A DNA stretch of 10,763 nt from Ignavibacteria bacterium (GCA_026417195.1 JAOADS010000067.1:1-10763); one strand, 5' to 3'; shown: positions 1 through 6,383, numbered from the stretch's first letter. Notes: generated from the letters alone by a model not told the origin. Numbers and translations: made by a program.

Positions 1-469
1 CTTCTATCTGCTGTCTGTTATATGACGGCTTAAACTGAACAACTATGTTATTCTCACATCCCATCCACGTATTTGAATTCCCCATACCTTCCCTCATCCC
101 GAATACAGGTGATGCGTATTCTACCTGAGGAAATGTTCTTATCTGATTGATGAGAGAATTAAGAGTGGAATTATCTGAAACAGTGCGAAGCCTTATGAAC
201 TGCCTCACATCGTTCTTTTCGTATGAATGCTCTGAAGGTATATCTCCGTAGGAACTCATAAGCGATATAAACTCAACTCTTGATATCTCCTGCTTGAGTT
301 TTATGTATATCAGTTCTGGTTTATGGACAAGGTAATACCTTTGTCCCTGATAGTAGTAATAGTCTGTTATGCTGGAAGAATTCTGTCCAACTGAAAAGTT
401 TGTCCAGCCTACAAGACTTAAGGATACGGCTGACAAAAGAAGTAAAAATGCTTTGGAGACGAAATTCAT
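1..469 (-). CDS. Secreted protein, N-terminal part; probable S8 (subtilisin-like) protease prodomain, truncated by window edge
   Basis: An open frame runs from an ATG at 469 to the window edge, giving about 156 residues with no stop. It begins with a signal peptide (MNF, Lys at residue 6, then a Leu/Val/Ser-rich core to about residue 25). The next part has a Tyr-rich YYYYQGQRYY stretch, an 'LIYIKLK' strand, a 'VEYASPVF' strand and a second 'NNIVVQFKP' strand. This order (short strand, helix, 'V.YA.P' strand, then 'I.V.FK') is what I associate with the N-terminal prodomain of fervidolysin-type subtilases, which is cleaved from the secreted enzyme. The catalytic domain would lie outside the window, so the protease call is inference. 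Such proteins in this lineage often end in a T9SS sorting domain, which cannot be checked here. No Shine-Dalgarno sequence precedes the ATG. The signal peptide and reading frame are secure; the family is moderately sure. Confidence 0.62.
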   Translation of the reverse strand, partial: MNFVSKAFLLLLSAVSLSLVGWTNFSVGQNSSSITDYYYYQGQRYYLVHKPELIYIKLKQEISRVEFISLMSSYGDIPSEHSYEKNDVRQFIRLRTVSDNSTLNSLINQIRTFPQVEYASPVFGMREGMGNSNTWMGCENNIVVQFKPSYNRQQIE

Positions 470-775
470 ATTCTGTAATAGTTTTAAGTTAATTAAAAAG
501 CATTTTACCTGAATATTTAGTAAAAATCAATGGTAAATTTAATTAAAAATTACCTGATAATTATGAACATCAAAGAATTATTTATGTCGGATAATGATAA
601 CGTTTTATAGTTAGCAATATTCAGTTGAAACTCTCTGAACAAAATATAAGATATAAACAGAATTCCGAAGTAAATACTTTTGAATTGAACGAAGTAAAAG
701 TTTCCTTATCCTTTTATATTTATAAAAGACCTTAAAATGTCATAAAAAAGATTTTTTATTTTGTTAATAAATAAT

Positions 776-783
776 TATTTTTG
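776..783 (+). promoter_or_regulatory. Possible -7 element (TATTTTTG) upstream of HU
   Basis: TATTTTTG fits the Bacteroidetes -7 consensus TAnnTTTG perfectly and would give an HU leader of roughly 70 nt. There is no TTG 17-23 bp upstream; the nearest TTTG ends at 763, only 12 bp away. An alternative sigma-70-like -10, TAAAAT at 793-798, also lacks a good -35. The site is therefore only a candidate. Confidence 0.28.
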
Positions 784-845
784 TAACACAATTAAAATAT
801 TCCATCAAACTAAAAGTAAGCCAATGCAGGGCTGAATTTAACTGA

Positions 846-851
846 AAGGGG
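846..851 (+). promoter_or_regulatory. Ribosome binding site of HU (AAGGGG)
   Basis: AAGGGG lies 7 nt before the ATG at 859 and supports that start. It is one of the few clear Shine-Dalgarno sequences in the window. Confidence 0.7.
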
Positions 852-858
852 AAAACAA

Positions 859-1134
859 ATGAACAAAGAACAACTTATTGACAACATCGCCAGTGATGCA
901 AAAATCACAAAAGTTGCTGCCAGAGCAGCACTTGAATCATTTATTGAGAGTGTTACTAGATCTTTAAGAAAAGGTGATAAAGTATCACTGGTAGGGTTTG
1001 GGACCTTCAGTGTTTCAAAAAGAAATGCAAGAAGCGGAAGAAATCCCAAAACAGGAGCATCAATCAATATACCCGCTAAATTAGTAGCTCGTTTCAAGGC
1101 AGGAAAAGCATTATCAGATGCGGTGAACAGGTAA
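859..1134 (+). CDS. hup: DNA-binding protein HU
   Basis: A 91-residue histone-like nucleoid protein of normal HU length. It binds and bends DNA as a dimer in the nucleoid. Residues 1-45 form the two-helix dimerisation part (starts MNKEQLIDNIA). The family signature follows: GFGTF at 46-50, the basic beta-arm from about 52 to 76, and 'RNPKTG' at 61-66, whose Pro63 corresponds to the proline that intercalates between base pairs. The C-terminal 'ARFKAGKALSDAV' helix is typical. The start at 859 is supported by AAGGGG upstream. The gene stands alone: a long AT-rich region precedes it and a strong terminator follows 31 bp after the stop, so it is monocistronic. I cannot distinguish HU from IHF subunits with full certainty by eye, but the sequence reads as HU. 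Confidence 0.96.
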   Translation: MNKEQLIDNIASDAKITKVAARAALESFIESVTRSLRKGDKVSLVGFGTFSVSKRNARSGRNPKTGASINIPAKLVARFKAGKALSDAVNR

Positions 1135-1165
1135 AGAACATCCTTTATGGACTATAAGGAATTTT

Positions 1166-1193
1166 AAAGCCCTCACTGACAAGAGGGCTTTTT
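1166..1193 (+). terminator. Rho-independent terminator of the HU gene
   Basis: A 9-bp perfect stem, AAAGCCCTC (1166-1174) with GAGGGCTTT (1183-1191), has an 8-nt loop and runs into a T stretch ending at 1193. On the minus strand the hairpin is followed by TTTAAAATT, so it may also serve, less well, the convergent gene at 1224-1523. Confidence 0.88.
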
Positions 1194-1223
1194 AATATAA
1201 CCTTTAAAAACTATTACTAGGAT

Positions 1224-1523
1224 CTATCTAGAAAACTCGTCATAATCTTCATCTTCAAACTCATCAATATCCAAATCATCATAGTCCATTCCGTCATCGT
1301 CAAGTGCTTTTTCCAGTTCCTCAATATCTACTTCCTCATTATATGCTTCATCTTCGTGGTCTTCAGGTTTATCAAGAAGTTCCGGTGAACAGACTGGGCA
1401 TTCATTACATTCAATAAAATCTGGAGGGATACTCCATCCCATTTTTTTTATAATCTCTTCTTCATACTCATGCCGTTCACCGCAGGCACATTCAGTGATA
1501 ATTTCTCTTTTTTTCTTTCTCAT
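1224..1523 (-). CDS. Small Cys-rich, highly acidic protein of unknown function
   Basis: A 99-residue protein that I do not recognise. It has three parts. Residues 1-6 are basic (MRKKKR). Residues 12-45 carry five cysteines and one histidine in a zinc-ribbon-like pattern: C12-x-C14, H18, then C39-xx-C42-xx-C45. From about residue 47 to the end, the tail is dominated by Asp and Glu (for example 'DDDGMDYDDLDIDEFEDED'), which gives a very low isoelectric point. It has no signal peptide or membrane segment, so it should be cytoplasmic. The spacing of the cysteines suggests metal binding, and the acidic tail resembles nucleic-acid-mimicking or chaperone-like tails such as that of the RNA polymerase delta subunit; both ideas are inference. 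It is convergent with HU and transcribed from a promoter at about 1564-1594. The ATG at 1523 has no Shine-Dalgarno sequence. Confidence refers to it being a real gene. Confidence 0.78.
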   Translation of the reverse strand: MRKKKREIITECACGERHEYEEEIIKKMGWSIPPDFIECNECPVCSPELLDKPEDHEDEAYNEEVDIEELEKALDDDGMDYDDLDIDEFEDEDYDEFSR

Positions 1524-1563
1524 TTGAAAATTTAATTCGTATATCTTATGATTAAAATATACA

Positions 1564-1594
1564 CAAAAATACTATTTAATAATTTTTTCAACAA
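1564..1594 (-). promoter_or_regulatory. Bacteroidetes-type promoter of the acidic Cys-rich gene
   Basis: Read on the minus strand, TTG (1594-1592) is followed by 20 bp and then TATTTTTG (1571-1564), a perfect TAnnTTTG. This is the -33/-7 layout known for the primary sigma factor of Bacteroidetes. Transcription would start near 1558, giving a leader of about 35 nt. The spacing equals that of the promoter at 8554-8585, which raises confidence despite the AT-rich setting. Confidence 0.55.
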
Positions 1595-1727
1595 TACATT
1601 ATAAAAAATCTGGATATATTTTCTGAGAAATCAAACCGCGAACTATCATAAAACTTTTTACAATACTAAAACTGTACCAAATAAGTAAATTTATTGTAAA
1701 TAATTAAATTGCAATATTTGTTAAAAT

Positions 1728-3089
1728 ATGGTGAACTTTTTTAAAGCGGAAATATCTGGTTTCGGTAAATATCCTAAAGCCTTGTGCAAGATAACAAGAC
1801 CTTCAAATCCAGATGAGATAAAATCCAGCTTATCTAATGGAACTAGTGTGATTCCAAGGGGACTTGGCAGAAGTTATGGTGATGCTTCTCTGAATAGCAA
1901 GGGCTATGTTGTTGAATCGTTGTTATTAAACAAGTTCATTTCATTTGATGACCGTTCAGGCGTTTTAAAGTGTGAATCTGGTGTAACCTACAATGATATT
2001 TTAAAGACTTTTGTAAAGAGGGGCTGGTTTCCCGGTGTTACTCCGGGCACCAAATATGTTACAATAGGTGGAGCAATTGCAAGTGATGTTCATGGCAAAA
2101 ACCATCATAAAGAAGGATCATTTTCAAATTTTCTTATAAGTTTTAAAATACTTACGGCTGACTCTGAACTTCTGGAATGTTCCAGAGAAAAGAATTCAGA
2201 TTTATTCTGGGCTACTGTTGGAGGTATGGGAATGACTGGTTTTATTACTGAAGCTGAAATAAAATTAAAAAAAATAACTTCAGTGTTCATAAAGAACAAA
2301 ACACTTAAATTAAAAACATTAGAGGAACTTTTCGAAAAATTTGAAGAAAATGATGACAGCTATATTTACTCAGTAGCGTGGATAGATACTATCGCGTCAG
2401 GAGCAGATTACGGAAGAAGTATTTTATATCTTGGAAATCATGCAGATAAAGATGAATTACCTTATAAGACCAAAAAGTCTGAAGAAATCAAAGTAAACTA
2501 CGGCAGGACTATATCAATACCCTTCGAGTTTGGATTTACTCCTCTTAACCGGCTTAGTTTAAAACTGTTTAATGCTTCAATATATAACAGAGAAAAAGAA
2601 AACGAAGACTACATACATTTTAACAGATATTTCTATCCTTTGGATTCAGTTTTGAACTGGAATAATATCTATGGAAAAAACGGCTTTGTGCAATATCAGC
2701 TAATCGTACCGGAAGAAAATGGCAGAACTGCAATTGATAAAATCCTGCATAAAGTTGTATCATCTGGTGGTGGTTCTTTCCTGGCTGTCCTGAAGAAAAT
2801 GGGTGACCAGGAAGGCTTACTTTCCTTTCCGTTCAAAGGCTATACATTAGCTATGGATTTCCCTGTAAAACCCGGTTTAACTGATTTATGCAGAGAACTT
2901 GATAAAATACTTCTTGACTATGGCGGAAGAACGTATCTCACAAAAGATTCAATCCTTGACGAAAATACATTTAAAAAAATGTATGACGGGAAATGGCAGA
3001 AATGGTTATCTGTAAAACAAAAATATGATCCGGCATGCAGGTTTCGTTCGGAGCTGGGAGAAAGGATAGGACTATGTCAGGTGTTCTGA
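1728..3089 (+). CDS. dprE1: DprE1-like FAD-linked oxidase (polyprenylphosphoryl-ribose 2'-oxidase)
   Basis: A 453-residue flavoenzyme of the VAO/p-cresol methylhydroxylase fold, close in length to mycobacterial DprE1 (461). DprE1 oxidises the 2'-OH of decaprenylphosphoryl-ribose to the keto form, which DprE2 reduces to the arabinose epimer. The FAD domain shows 'RGLGRSYGD' at 44-52, 'PGTKYVTIGGAIASD' at 106-120, 'HGKNHH' at 122-127 and 'LFWATVGG' at 159-166, all matching DprE1 as I remember it. Near the C-terminus 'YLTKDS' places Lys406 at the position of the essential mycobacterial Lys418. The preceding 'LAMDFP' has Ala375 where mycobacterial DprE1 has Cys387, the residue attacked by benzothiazinone inhibitors. 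The DprE2-like gene overlaps its 3' end. The ATG at 1728 has no Shine-Dalgarno but gives a normal N-terminus. The lipid carrier and end product here are inferred; undecaprenyl phosphate is likely. Confidence 0.88.
   Translation: MVNFFKAEISGFGKYPKALCKITRPSNPDEIKSSLSNGTSVIPRGLGRSYGDASLNSKGYVVESLLLNKFISFDDRSGVLKCESGVTYNDILKTFVKRGWFPGVTPGTKYVTIGGAIASDVHGKNHHKEGSFSNFLISFKILTADSELLECSREKNSDLFWATVGGMGMTGFITEAEIKLKKITSVFIKNKTLKLKTLEELFEKFEENDDSYIYSVAWIDTIASGADYGRSILYLGNHADKDELPYKTKKSEEIKVNYGRTISIPFEFGFTPLNRLSLKLFNASIYNREKENEDYIHFNRYFYPLDSVLNWNNIYGKNGFVQYQLIVPEENGRTAIDKILHKVVSSGGGSFLAVLKKMGDQEGLLSFPFKGYTLAMDFPVKPGLTDLCRELDKILLDYGGRTYLTKDSILDENTFKKMYDGKWQKWLSVKQKYDPACRFRSELGERIGLCQVF
3062..3066 (+). 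promoter_or_regulatory. Ribosome binding site (AAGGA) deciding the dprE2 start
   Basis: AAGGA lies 7 nt before the ATG at 3074, inside the end of dprE1. The upstream in-frame ATG at 3035 would add 13 residues that do not fit the family, whose proteins begin right at the nucleotide-binding strand. The 3074 start is therefore preferred. Confidence 0.65.
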
Positions 3090-3814
3090 TTCTTGGTTCA
3101 GGGTCTCTGATAGCAAGAGCATGCGCATCAGAATTCGCATCACGTAATTATAACGTATATTTTGCCGGCAGAAATAAAACAGAAGCTGAAAAGCTTGCAA
3201 ATGATTTTCACATAAGATATGAAATAAAATCATCCGGTTTTGAATTTGATGCTACAAATTTTGGATCACATAAGGATTTTATAAACAATTTGTTTGAACT
3301 TGCAAACGATATTGAGTATGTTCTGATAGCATTTGGATATCTTGGGAAACAGGAAATATCTCAGGAAAATTTTTCAGAAGCAGAAAAAGTCATAGACACT
3401 AATTTAACAGGAGTTGTATCGGTATGTGAACTCATTGCGTCATACTTTATTCCTAAGTCATCCGGCACGATAGCGGTTATATCTTCAGTTGCAGGCGACA
3501 GAGGAGGGCAAAGTAATTATATATATGGTTCAGCCAAAGCCGGGTTGAGTGCCTATCTCAGTGGACTCAGGTCAAGACTATGTAAAAATAACATCCATGT
3601 CCTAACAGTCAAACCGGGTTTTGTTGATACACCTATGACTTACGGCATGAAAATTCCTAAATTACTTCTGGCATCTCCTGAAAAAGTGGGTAAAGACATT
3701 TTCAAAGCAATGCTGAATAAAAAGAATGTAATTTATACACCTTTTTATTGGAAGTGGATAATGTTTATAGTTAAATTAATACCTGAATCCATATTCAAGA
3801 AATTAAAAATATAA
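3074..3814 (+). CDS. dprE2: DprE2-like short-chain dehydrogenase/reductase
   Basis: A 246-residue SDR enzyme, near the 254 residues of mycobacterial DprE2. It should reduce the 2-keto intermediate made by DprE1, using NAD(P)H, to give polyprenylphosphoryl-arabinose. The N-terminal strand and nucleotide loop read VLILGSGSLIA (residues 4-14), an altered TGxxxGxG motif, followed by AGRN at 31-34. The catalytic set is Asn110, Ser138 (in 'ISSVAG'), Tyr151 and Lys155 (YGSAK), then 'VKPGFVDTPM' at 179-188. The last 25 residues (from 'YTPFYWKWIM') are hydrophobic and basic, which would suit attachment to the membrane where a polyprenyl substrate resides. The gene overlaps dprE1 by 16 bp, strong evidence for coupled expression and a joint function. 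Without the neighbour one would call it only an SDR; the DprE2 role comes from the pairing. Confidence 0.85.
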   Translation: MSGVLILGSGSLIARACASEFASRNYNVYFAGRNKTEAEKLANDFHIRYEIKSSGFEFDATNFGSHKDFINNLFELANDIEYVLIAFGYLGKQEISQENFSEAEKVIDTNLTGVVSVCELIASYFIPKSSGTIAVISSVAGDRGGQSNYIYGSAKAGLSAYLSGLRSRLCKNNIHVLTVKPGFVDTPMTYGMKIPKLLLASPEKVGKDIFKAMLNKKNVIYTPFYWKWIMFIVKLIPESIFKKLKI

Positions 3815-3821
3815 ATTTACA

Positions 3822-3829
3822 TAAGGAGG
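3822..3829 (+). promoter_or_regulatory. Perfect Shine-Dalgarno (TAAGGAGG) of the DHS-like gene
   Basis: TAAGGAGG lies 6 nt before the ATG at 3836. Another ATG at 3831 is in a different frame and stops after two codons, so 3836 is the start. It is the strongest ribosome binding site in the window and suggests this third gene is translated more than its operon neighbours. Confidence 0.8.
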
Positions 3830-3835
3830 CATGAC

Positions 3836-4810
3836 ATGACCAGAGGTCCCGTATCTGTTTTCATGGAGAAACATTTCCGCCATTTCAATGCTGCAGCCTT
3901 AATGGACGCTGCAAAGGCATATGAGAAACATCTCAACGAAGGCGGTAAAATGATGATAACACTTGCCGGCGCCATGAGTACCGGTGAACTTGGCATCTCA
4001 CTTGCTGAAATAATAAGACAGGATAAGGTACATATCATTTCTTGTACCGGAGCAAATCTTGAAGAAGATGTTATGAACCTTGTTGCCCATTCACATTATT
4101 TAAGAATACCTAACTACAGAGATCTCAAACCTGAGGAAGAAAGGGAACTGTTAGACAAAGGTTTAAACAGGGTTACAGACACATGCATTCCTGAAGAACA
4201 GGCTTTCAGAAGGTTACAGGATAACGTATTTGAACTCTGGAAGGAAGCTCAGAGTAAGAACGAAAGTTACTTCCCTCATGAATATTTATATAAACTACTT
4301 TTAAGCGGGAAACTTGAAAAATATTATGAAATACCACCTGAAGATTCATGGGTACTTGCTGCAGCAGAAAAGAACCTTCCTCTTGTGGTACCTGGTTGGG
4401 AAGACTCAACGCTTGGAAATATATTTGCTTCGTTCTGTATTAAGGGTGAGCTCAATACCTCTATAATGAAATCAGGTATAGATTATATGATCTGGCTTGC
4501 AGACTGGTATGGTAAAAACTCCGCTGGTAAGGGAGTTGGATTCTTTCAGATTGGCGGGGGTATTGCCGGTGACTTTCCTATTTGTGTAGTACCAATGATG
4601 TACCAGGATTTGAAATTAAAGGATACTCCGTTCTGGAGTTACTTCTGTCAGATATCAGATTCAACAACAAGCTACGGTTCATACTCTGGAGCTGTACCTA
4701 ACGAAAAAATAACATGGGGTAAACTTGATGTTGAAACTCCAAAGTTTATAATTGAAAGTGATGCAACCATAGTAGCACCTCTTATATTTGCGTGGTTGTT
4801 GGGATTATAA
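3836..4810 (+). CDS. Deoxyhypusine synthase-like protein (bacterial DHS-like family)
   Basis: A 324-residue, NAD-dependent DHS-superfamily protein, shorter than human DHS (369). True DHS moves the aminobutyl group of spermidine to a lysine of eIF5A; bacteria lack eIF5A, and related enzymes make homospermidine, so the acceptor here is probably a small amine or is unknown. Motifs: 'TLAGAMSTGELG' (42-53), 'TGANLEED' (71-78), 'WEDSTLGN' (188-195), a Gly-rich 'GGGIAGDF' (240-247), and 'SYSGAVPNEKITWGKL' (282-297). Lys296 in WGK matches the human lysine (Lys329) that forms the enzyme-substrate imine. The human loop after the GGG motif contains His-His including the catalytic His288; here it reads Ala-Gly-Asp-Phe, with no His. 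This argues against ordinary DHS chemistry. The gene sits 21 bp after dprE2. Family assignment is firm; the reaction is not known. Confidence 0.85.
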   Translation: MTRGPVSVFMEKHFRHFNAAALMDAAKAYEKHLNEGGKMMITLAGAMSTGELGISLAEIIRQDKVHIISCTGANLEEDVMNLVAHSHYLRIPNYRDLKPEEERELLDKGLNRVTDTCIPEEQAFRRLQDNVFELWKEAQSKNESYFPHEYLYKLLLSGKLEKYYEIPPEDSWVLAAAEKNLPLVVPGWEDSTLGNIFASFCIKGELNTSIMKSGIDYMIWLADWYGKNSAGKGVGFFQIGGGIAGDFPICVVPMMYQDLKLKDTPFWSYFCQISDSTTSYGSYSGAVPNEKITWGKLDVETPKFIIESDATIVAPLIFAWLLGL

Positions 4811-4821
4811 TTTAAATTTCT

Positions 4822-5895
4822 GTGGAACGTAAGATTCATAGATTTGATAAACTTATATTCATCAGTATCATCTCATATCAGTTTATTACATTTTACCTCA
4901 CATTAATCTATAAGTACTGGATTAATTCAACTCATCATTACATTTTTTCCAGAAACTTGTTAGGTGAAACCCTCAGGATGTTTGATTTGCTTTACACCGG
5001 TAACCTTTTCTGGATAATATGTTTTCTGATATCTTTAGTAGCTTTAGTGAACATCTATTTACATTTTCCTAAAGTTAGTTATTCCTCATTAAAGATTATT
5101 TCTCTTATTTCGCTTATCAGCATAATAATTTTTCTATATGTTATTTTTCTGGGAAAACCTCCAAAGGAATCATTCTCAGAAAACCTGGTTTCCTTATCAG
5201 AAAAAGGTATCATCACTGTTTCAGCTCTGTCATTTTCATTAATACACCTGTTTATCATAGTATCTTTATGTGTGATTTCATTTTCTGCCTTGATGAAACT
5301 GTATTGCTGGAAAAGTATATTTATAACCCTTCTGACCGTATCCTCTGGATATTTGATTGTATTTATGTTTTGTTATAATTTCAAAGATGATTATTCAACC
5401 CTGCTGGAAAATAAAATAACTGCAGATGCAGGAACAGTGCTTGGTGCTGCTGTTTGGGGAGGAAACCGACCTTCACCTGTTTTAAGGGAGAGAATAAATA
5501 AAGGTTACGAGCTTTATTCAAAAGGTATAATCAGATATATAGTTTTAACCGGTGGAGGTTCGCCCGGAGAAATGACTGAAGCAGAAGTTTCCAAGAGGGA
5601 ACTTTTGAAAAAAGGAGTAAAGGAGCAGTTTATACTTGTAGAAAATAAATCAAACTCAACTCTTGAACAAATATCTTATTTAAGTAAAAACGTTTACAGG
5701 CAAAATAACTGGAACTTAATTGTCATCATAAGCGATAATTTTCATCTTTTGAGAACAAAACAGATAAGTCGTTTCTTCGGACTTAATATATATACTGTAT
5801 CTTCAGATACGCCACTATCTGCTGAATCTACTTTCAATTTCTGCATAAAAGAATCACTTGCTGTAATTTTGTTCTGGCTATTCGGAATAGGTTAA
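4822..5895 (+). CDS. Membrane protein with C-terminal YdcF/SanA (DUF218) domain
   Basis: A 357-residue protein with about five N-terminal membrane segments (roughly 12-32, 61-80, 90-110, 132-156 and 165-184), then a soluble domain from about 201 to 350. That domain carries the DUF218 pattern: 'VLGAAVWGGNRPSPVLRERI' (206-225), TGGGS (243-247), the acidic 'EAEVS' (253-257), 'ENKSNSTLEQ' (274-283) and 'SDNFHLLRT' (304-312). Members include SanA, YdcF and ElyC; ElyC acts in E. coli envelope and peptidoglycan precursor metabolism, probably at the undecaprenyl-phosphate level. The DUF218 domain probably lies on the periplasmic side, though topology is inferred. It begins with GTG at 4822, 11 bp after the previous stop. 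An in-frame stop at 4813 rules out a longer form, and the next Met is at residue 53 after the first membrane segment. No Shine-Dalgarno is present, so translation may be coupled. Confidence 0.82.
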   Translation: MERKIHRFDKLIFISIISYQFITFYLTLIYKYWINSTHHYIFSRNLLGETLRMFDLLYTGNLFWIICFLISLVALVNIYLHFPKVSYSSLKIISLISLISIIIFLYVIFLGKPPKESFSENLVSLSEKGIITVSALSFSLIHLFIIVSLCVISFSALMKLYCWKSIFITLLTVSSGYLIVFMFCYNFKDDYSTLLENKITADAGTVLGAAVWGGNRPSPVLRERINKGYELYSKGIIRYIVLTGGGSPGEMTEAEVSKRELLKKGVKEQFILVENKSNSTLEQISYLSKNVYRQNNWNLIVIISDNFHLLRTKQISRFFGLNIYTVSSDTPLSAESTFNFCIKESLAVILFWLFGIG

Positions 5896-5897
5896 AT

Positions 5898-5905
5898 TAT
5901 TTTTG
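5898..5905 (+). promoter_or_regulatory. Possible -7 element (TATTTTTG) immediately before nusB
   Basis: A perfect TAnnTTTG ends only 5 nt before the nusB ATG at 5911. A TTTG lies at 5868-5871, but the 26-bp spacing is longer than usual. If used, it would give a leaderless or nearly leaderless nusB mRNA. The same 12-base context (TTATTTTTGTAA) occurs upstream of HU (775-786). This is a weak candidate in AT-rich DNA. Confidence 0.22.
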
Positions 5906-5910
5906 TAAAT

Positions 5911-6375
5911 ATGTCACTCACCAGACATTCGTTAAGAGAAAAATCACTTCAGATTCTATATGCATATGAACTTACAGGAGATCCTATTGAACAGATCATG
6001 CATTATCAGCTTGCAGAAATAAATAAACCTGTTGATATCAGATTCTGCGAGAAACTGGTAGTGAAAACAATTGAAAACAATCAGTATTATGATACCCTTA
6101 TACAAGATACAGTTGAAAACTGGGATATAGAAAGAATTGCTCTTTTAGACTCAATTATTATTAAAATGTGTATAACTGAGTTTCTTTTCTTTGAAGAAAT
6201 CCCGACAAAGGTATCAATAAATGAATACATAGAAATAGCAAAAGATTTCAGTACAGTTAATTCTGGAAAATTTGTAAACGGGGTTCTTGACGCCATTTTA
6301 GCTAAGTTACTATCGGAAAATAAAATCATGAAAAAAGGTAAAGGCCTTTTGAACTCAAGTACACGCAAAGATTAA
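5911..6375 (+). CDS. nusB: Transcription antitermination factor NusB
   Basis: A 154-residue, all-helical RNA-binding protein, slightly longer than typical NusB (about 130-150). NusB pairs with NusE (ribosomal protein S10) on boxA RNA and supports antitermination and rRNA processing. Recognisable family positions are 'RHSLREKSLQILYAYEL' at 5-21, 'WDIERIALLDSIIIKMCITEF' at 70-90, 'IPTKVSINEYIEIAKDFS' at 97-114 and 'KFVNGVLDAILAKL' at 120-133. The C-terminal 20 residues are basic (KKGKGLL.SSTRKD) and extend beyond the usual end. It sits 15 bp after the DUF218 gene and 8 bp before the MFS gene. The ATG at 5911 lacks a Shine-Dalgarno sequence. Confidence 0.95.
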   Translation: MSLTRHSLREKSLQILYAYELTGDPIEQIMHYQLAEINKPVDIRFCEKLVVKTIENNQYYDTLIQDTVENWDIERIALLDSIIIKMCITEFLFFEEIPTKVSINEYIEIAKDFSTVNSGKFVNGVLDAILAKLLSENKIMKKGKGLLNSSTRKD

Positions 6376-6383
6376 TTTTATTT

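Larger units (their letters stand above)
470..858. other. AT-rich divergent intergenic region
   Basis: This 389-bp stretch separates the minus-strand secreted protein from HU and should hold promoters for both. I see no convincing gene. It contains two perfect TAnnTTTG elements on the plus strand (675-682 and 776-783), neither with a TTG at the expected distance. On the minus strand there is a weak pair for the secreted protein: TTTG at 574-571, 18 bp, then TAATTTTT at 552-545, one mismatch to TAnnTTTG. A 9-bp direct repeat, CGAAGTAAA, occurs at 666-674 and 690-698. The very high A+T content makes chance matches likely. Confidence 0.5.

Noticed and set aside
563..610. 15-codon plus-strand frame (MNIKELFMSDNDNVL) in the intergenic region
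   Set aside because: No ribosome binding site and no supporting evidence; short frames of this kind arise by chance.
810..1097. Minus-strand 95-residue open frame over HU
   Set aside because: It is antisense to the clearly coding HU gene and its translation has no recognisable features.
1140..1165. Short TCCTT/AAGGA inverted repeat after HU
   Set aside because: Only 5 bp with a 10-nt loop, and a much stronger terminator lies directly after it.
1657..1685. Possible sigma-70 style promoter (TTTACA, 17 bp, AATAAG) before dprE1
   Set aside because: The -10 part is poor and the region is very AT-rich; no better than chance.
3035..3073. Upstream ATG that would lengthen DprE2 by 13 residues
   Set aside because: The extension lies in dprE1 coding sequence, does not fit the SDR N-terminus, and the ATG at 3074 has a well-placed AAGGA.
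3817..4038. Minus-strand 73-residue frame over the DHS-like start
   Set aside because: Antisense shadow of a strongly conserved gene that has its own perfect Shine-Dalgarno.
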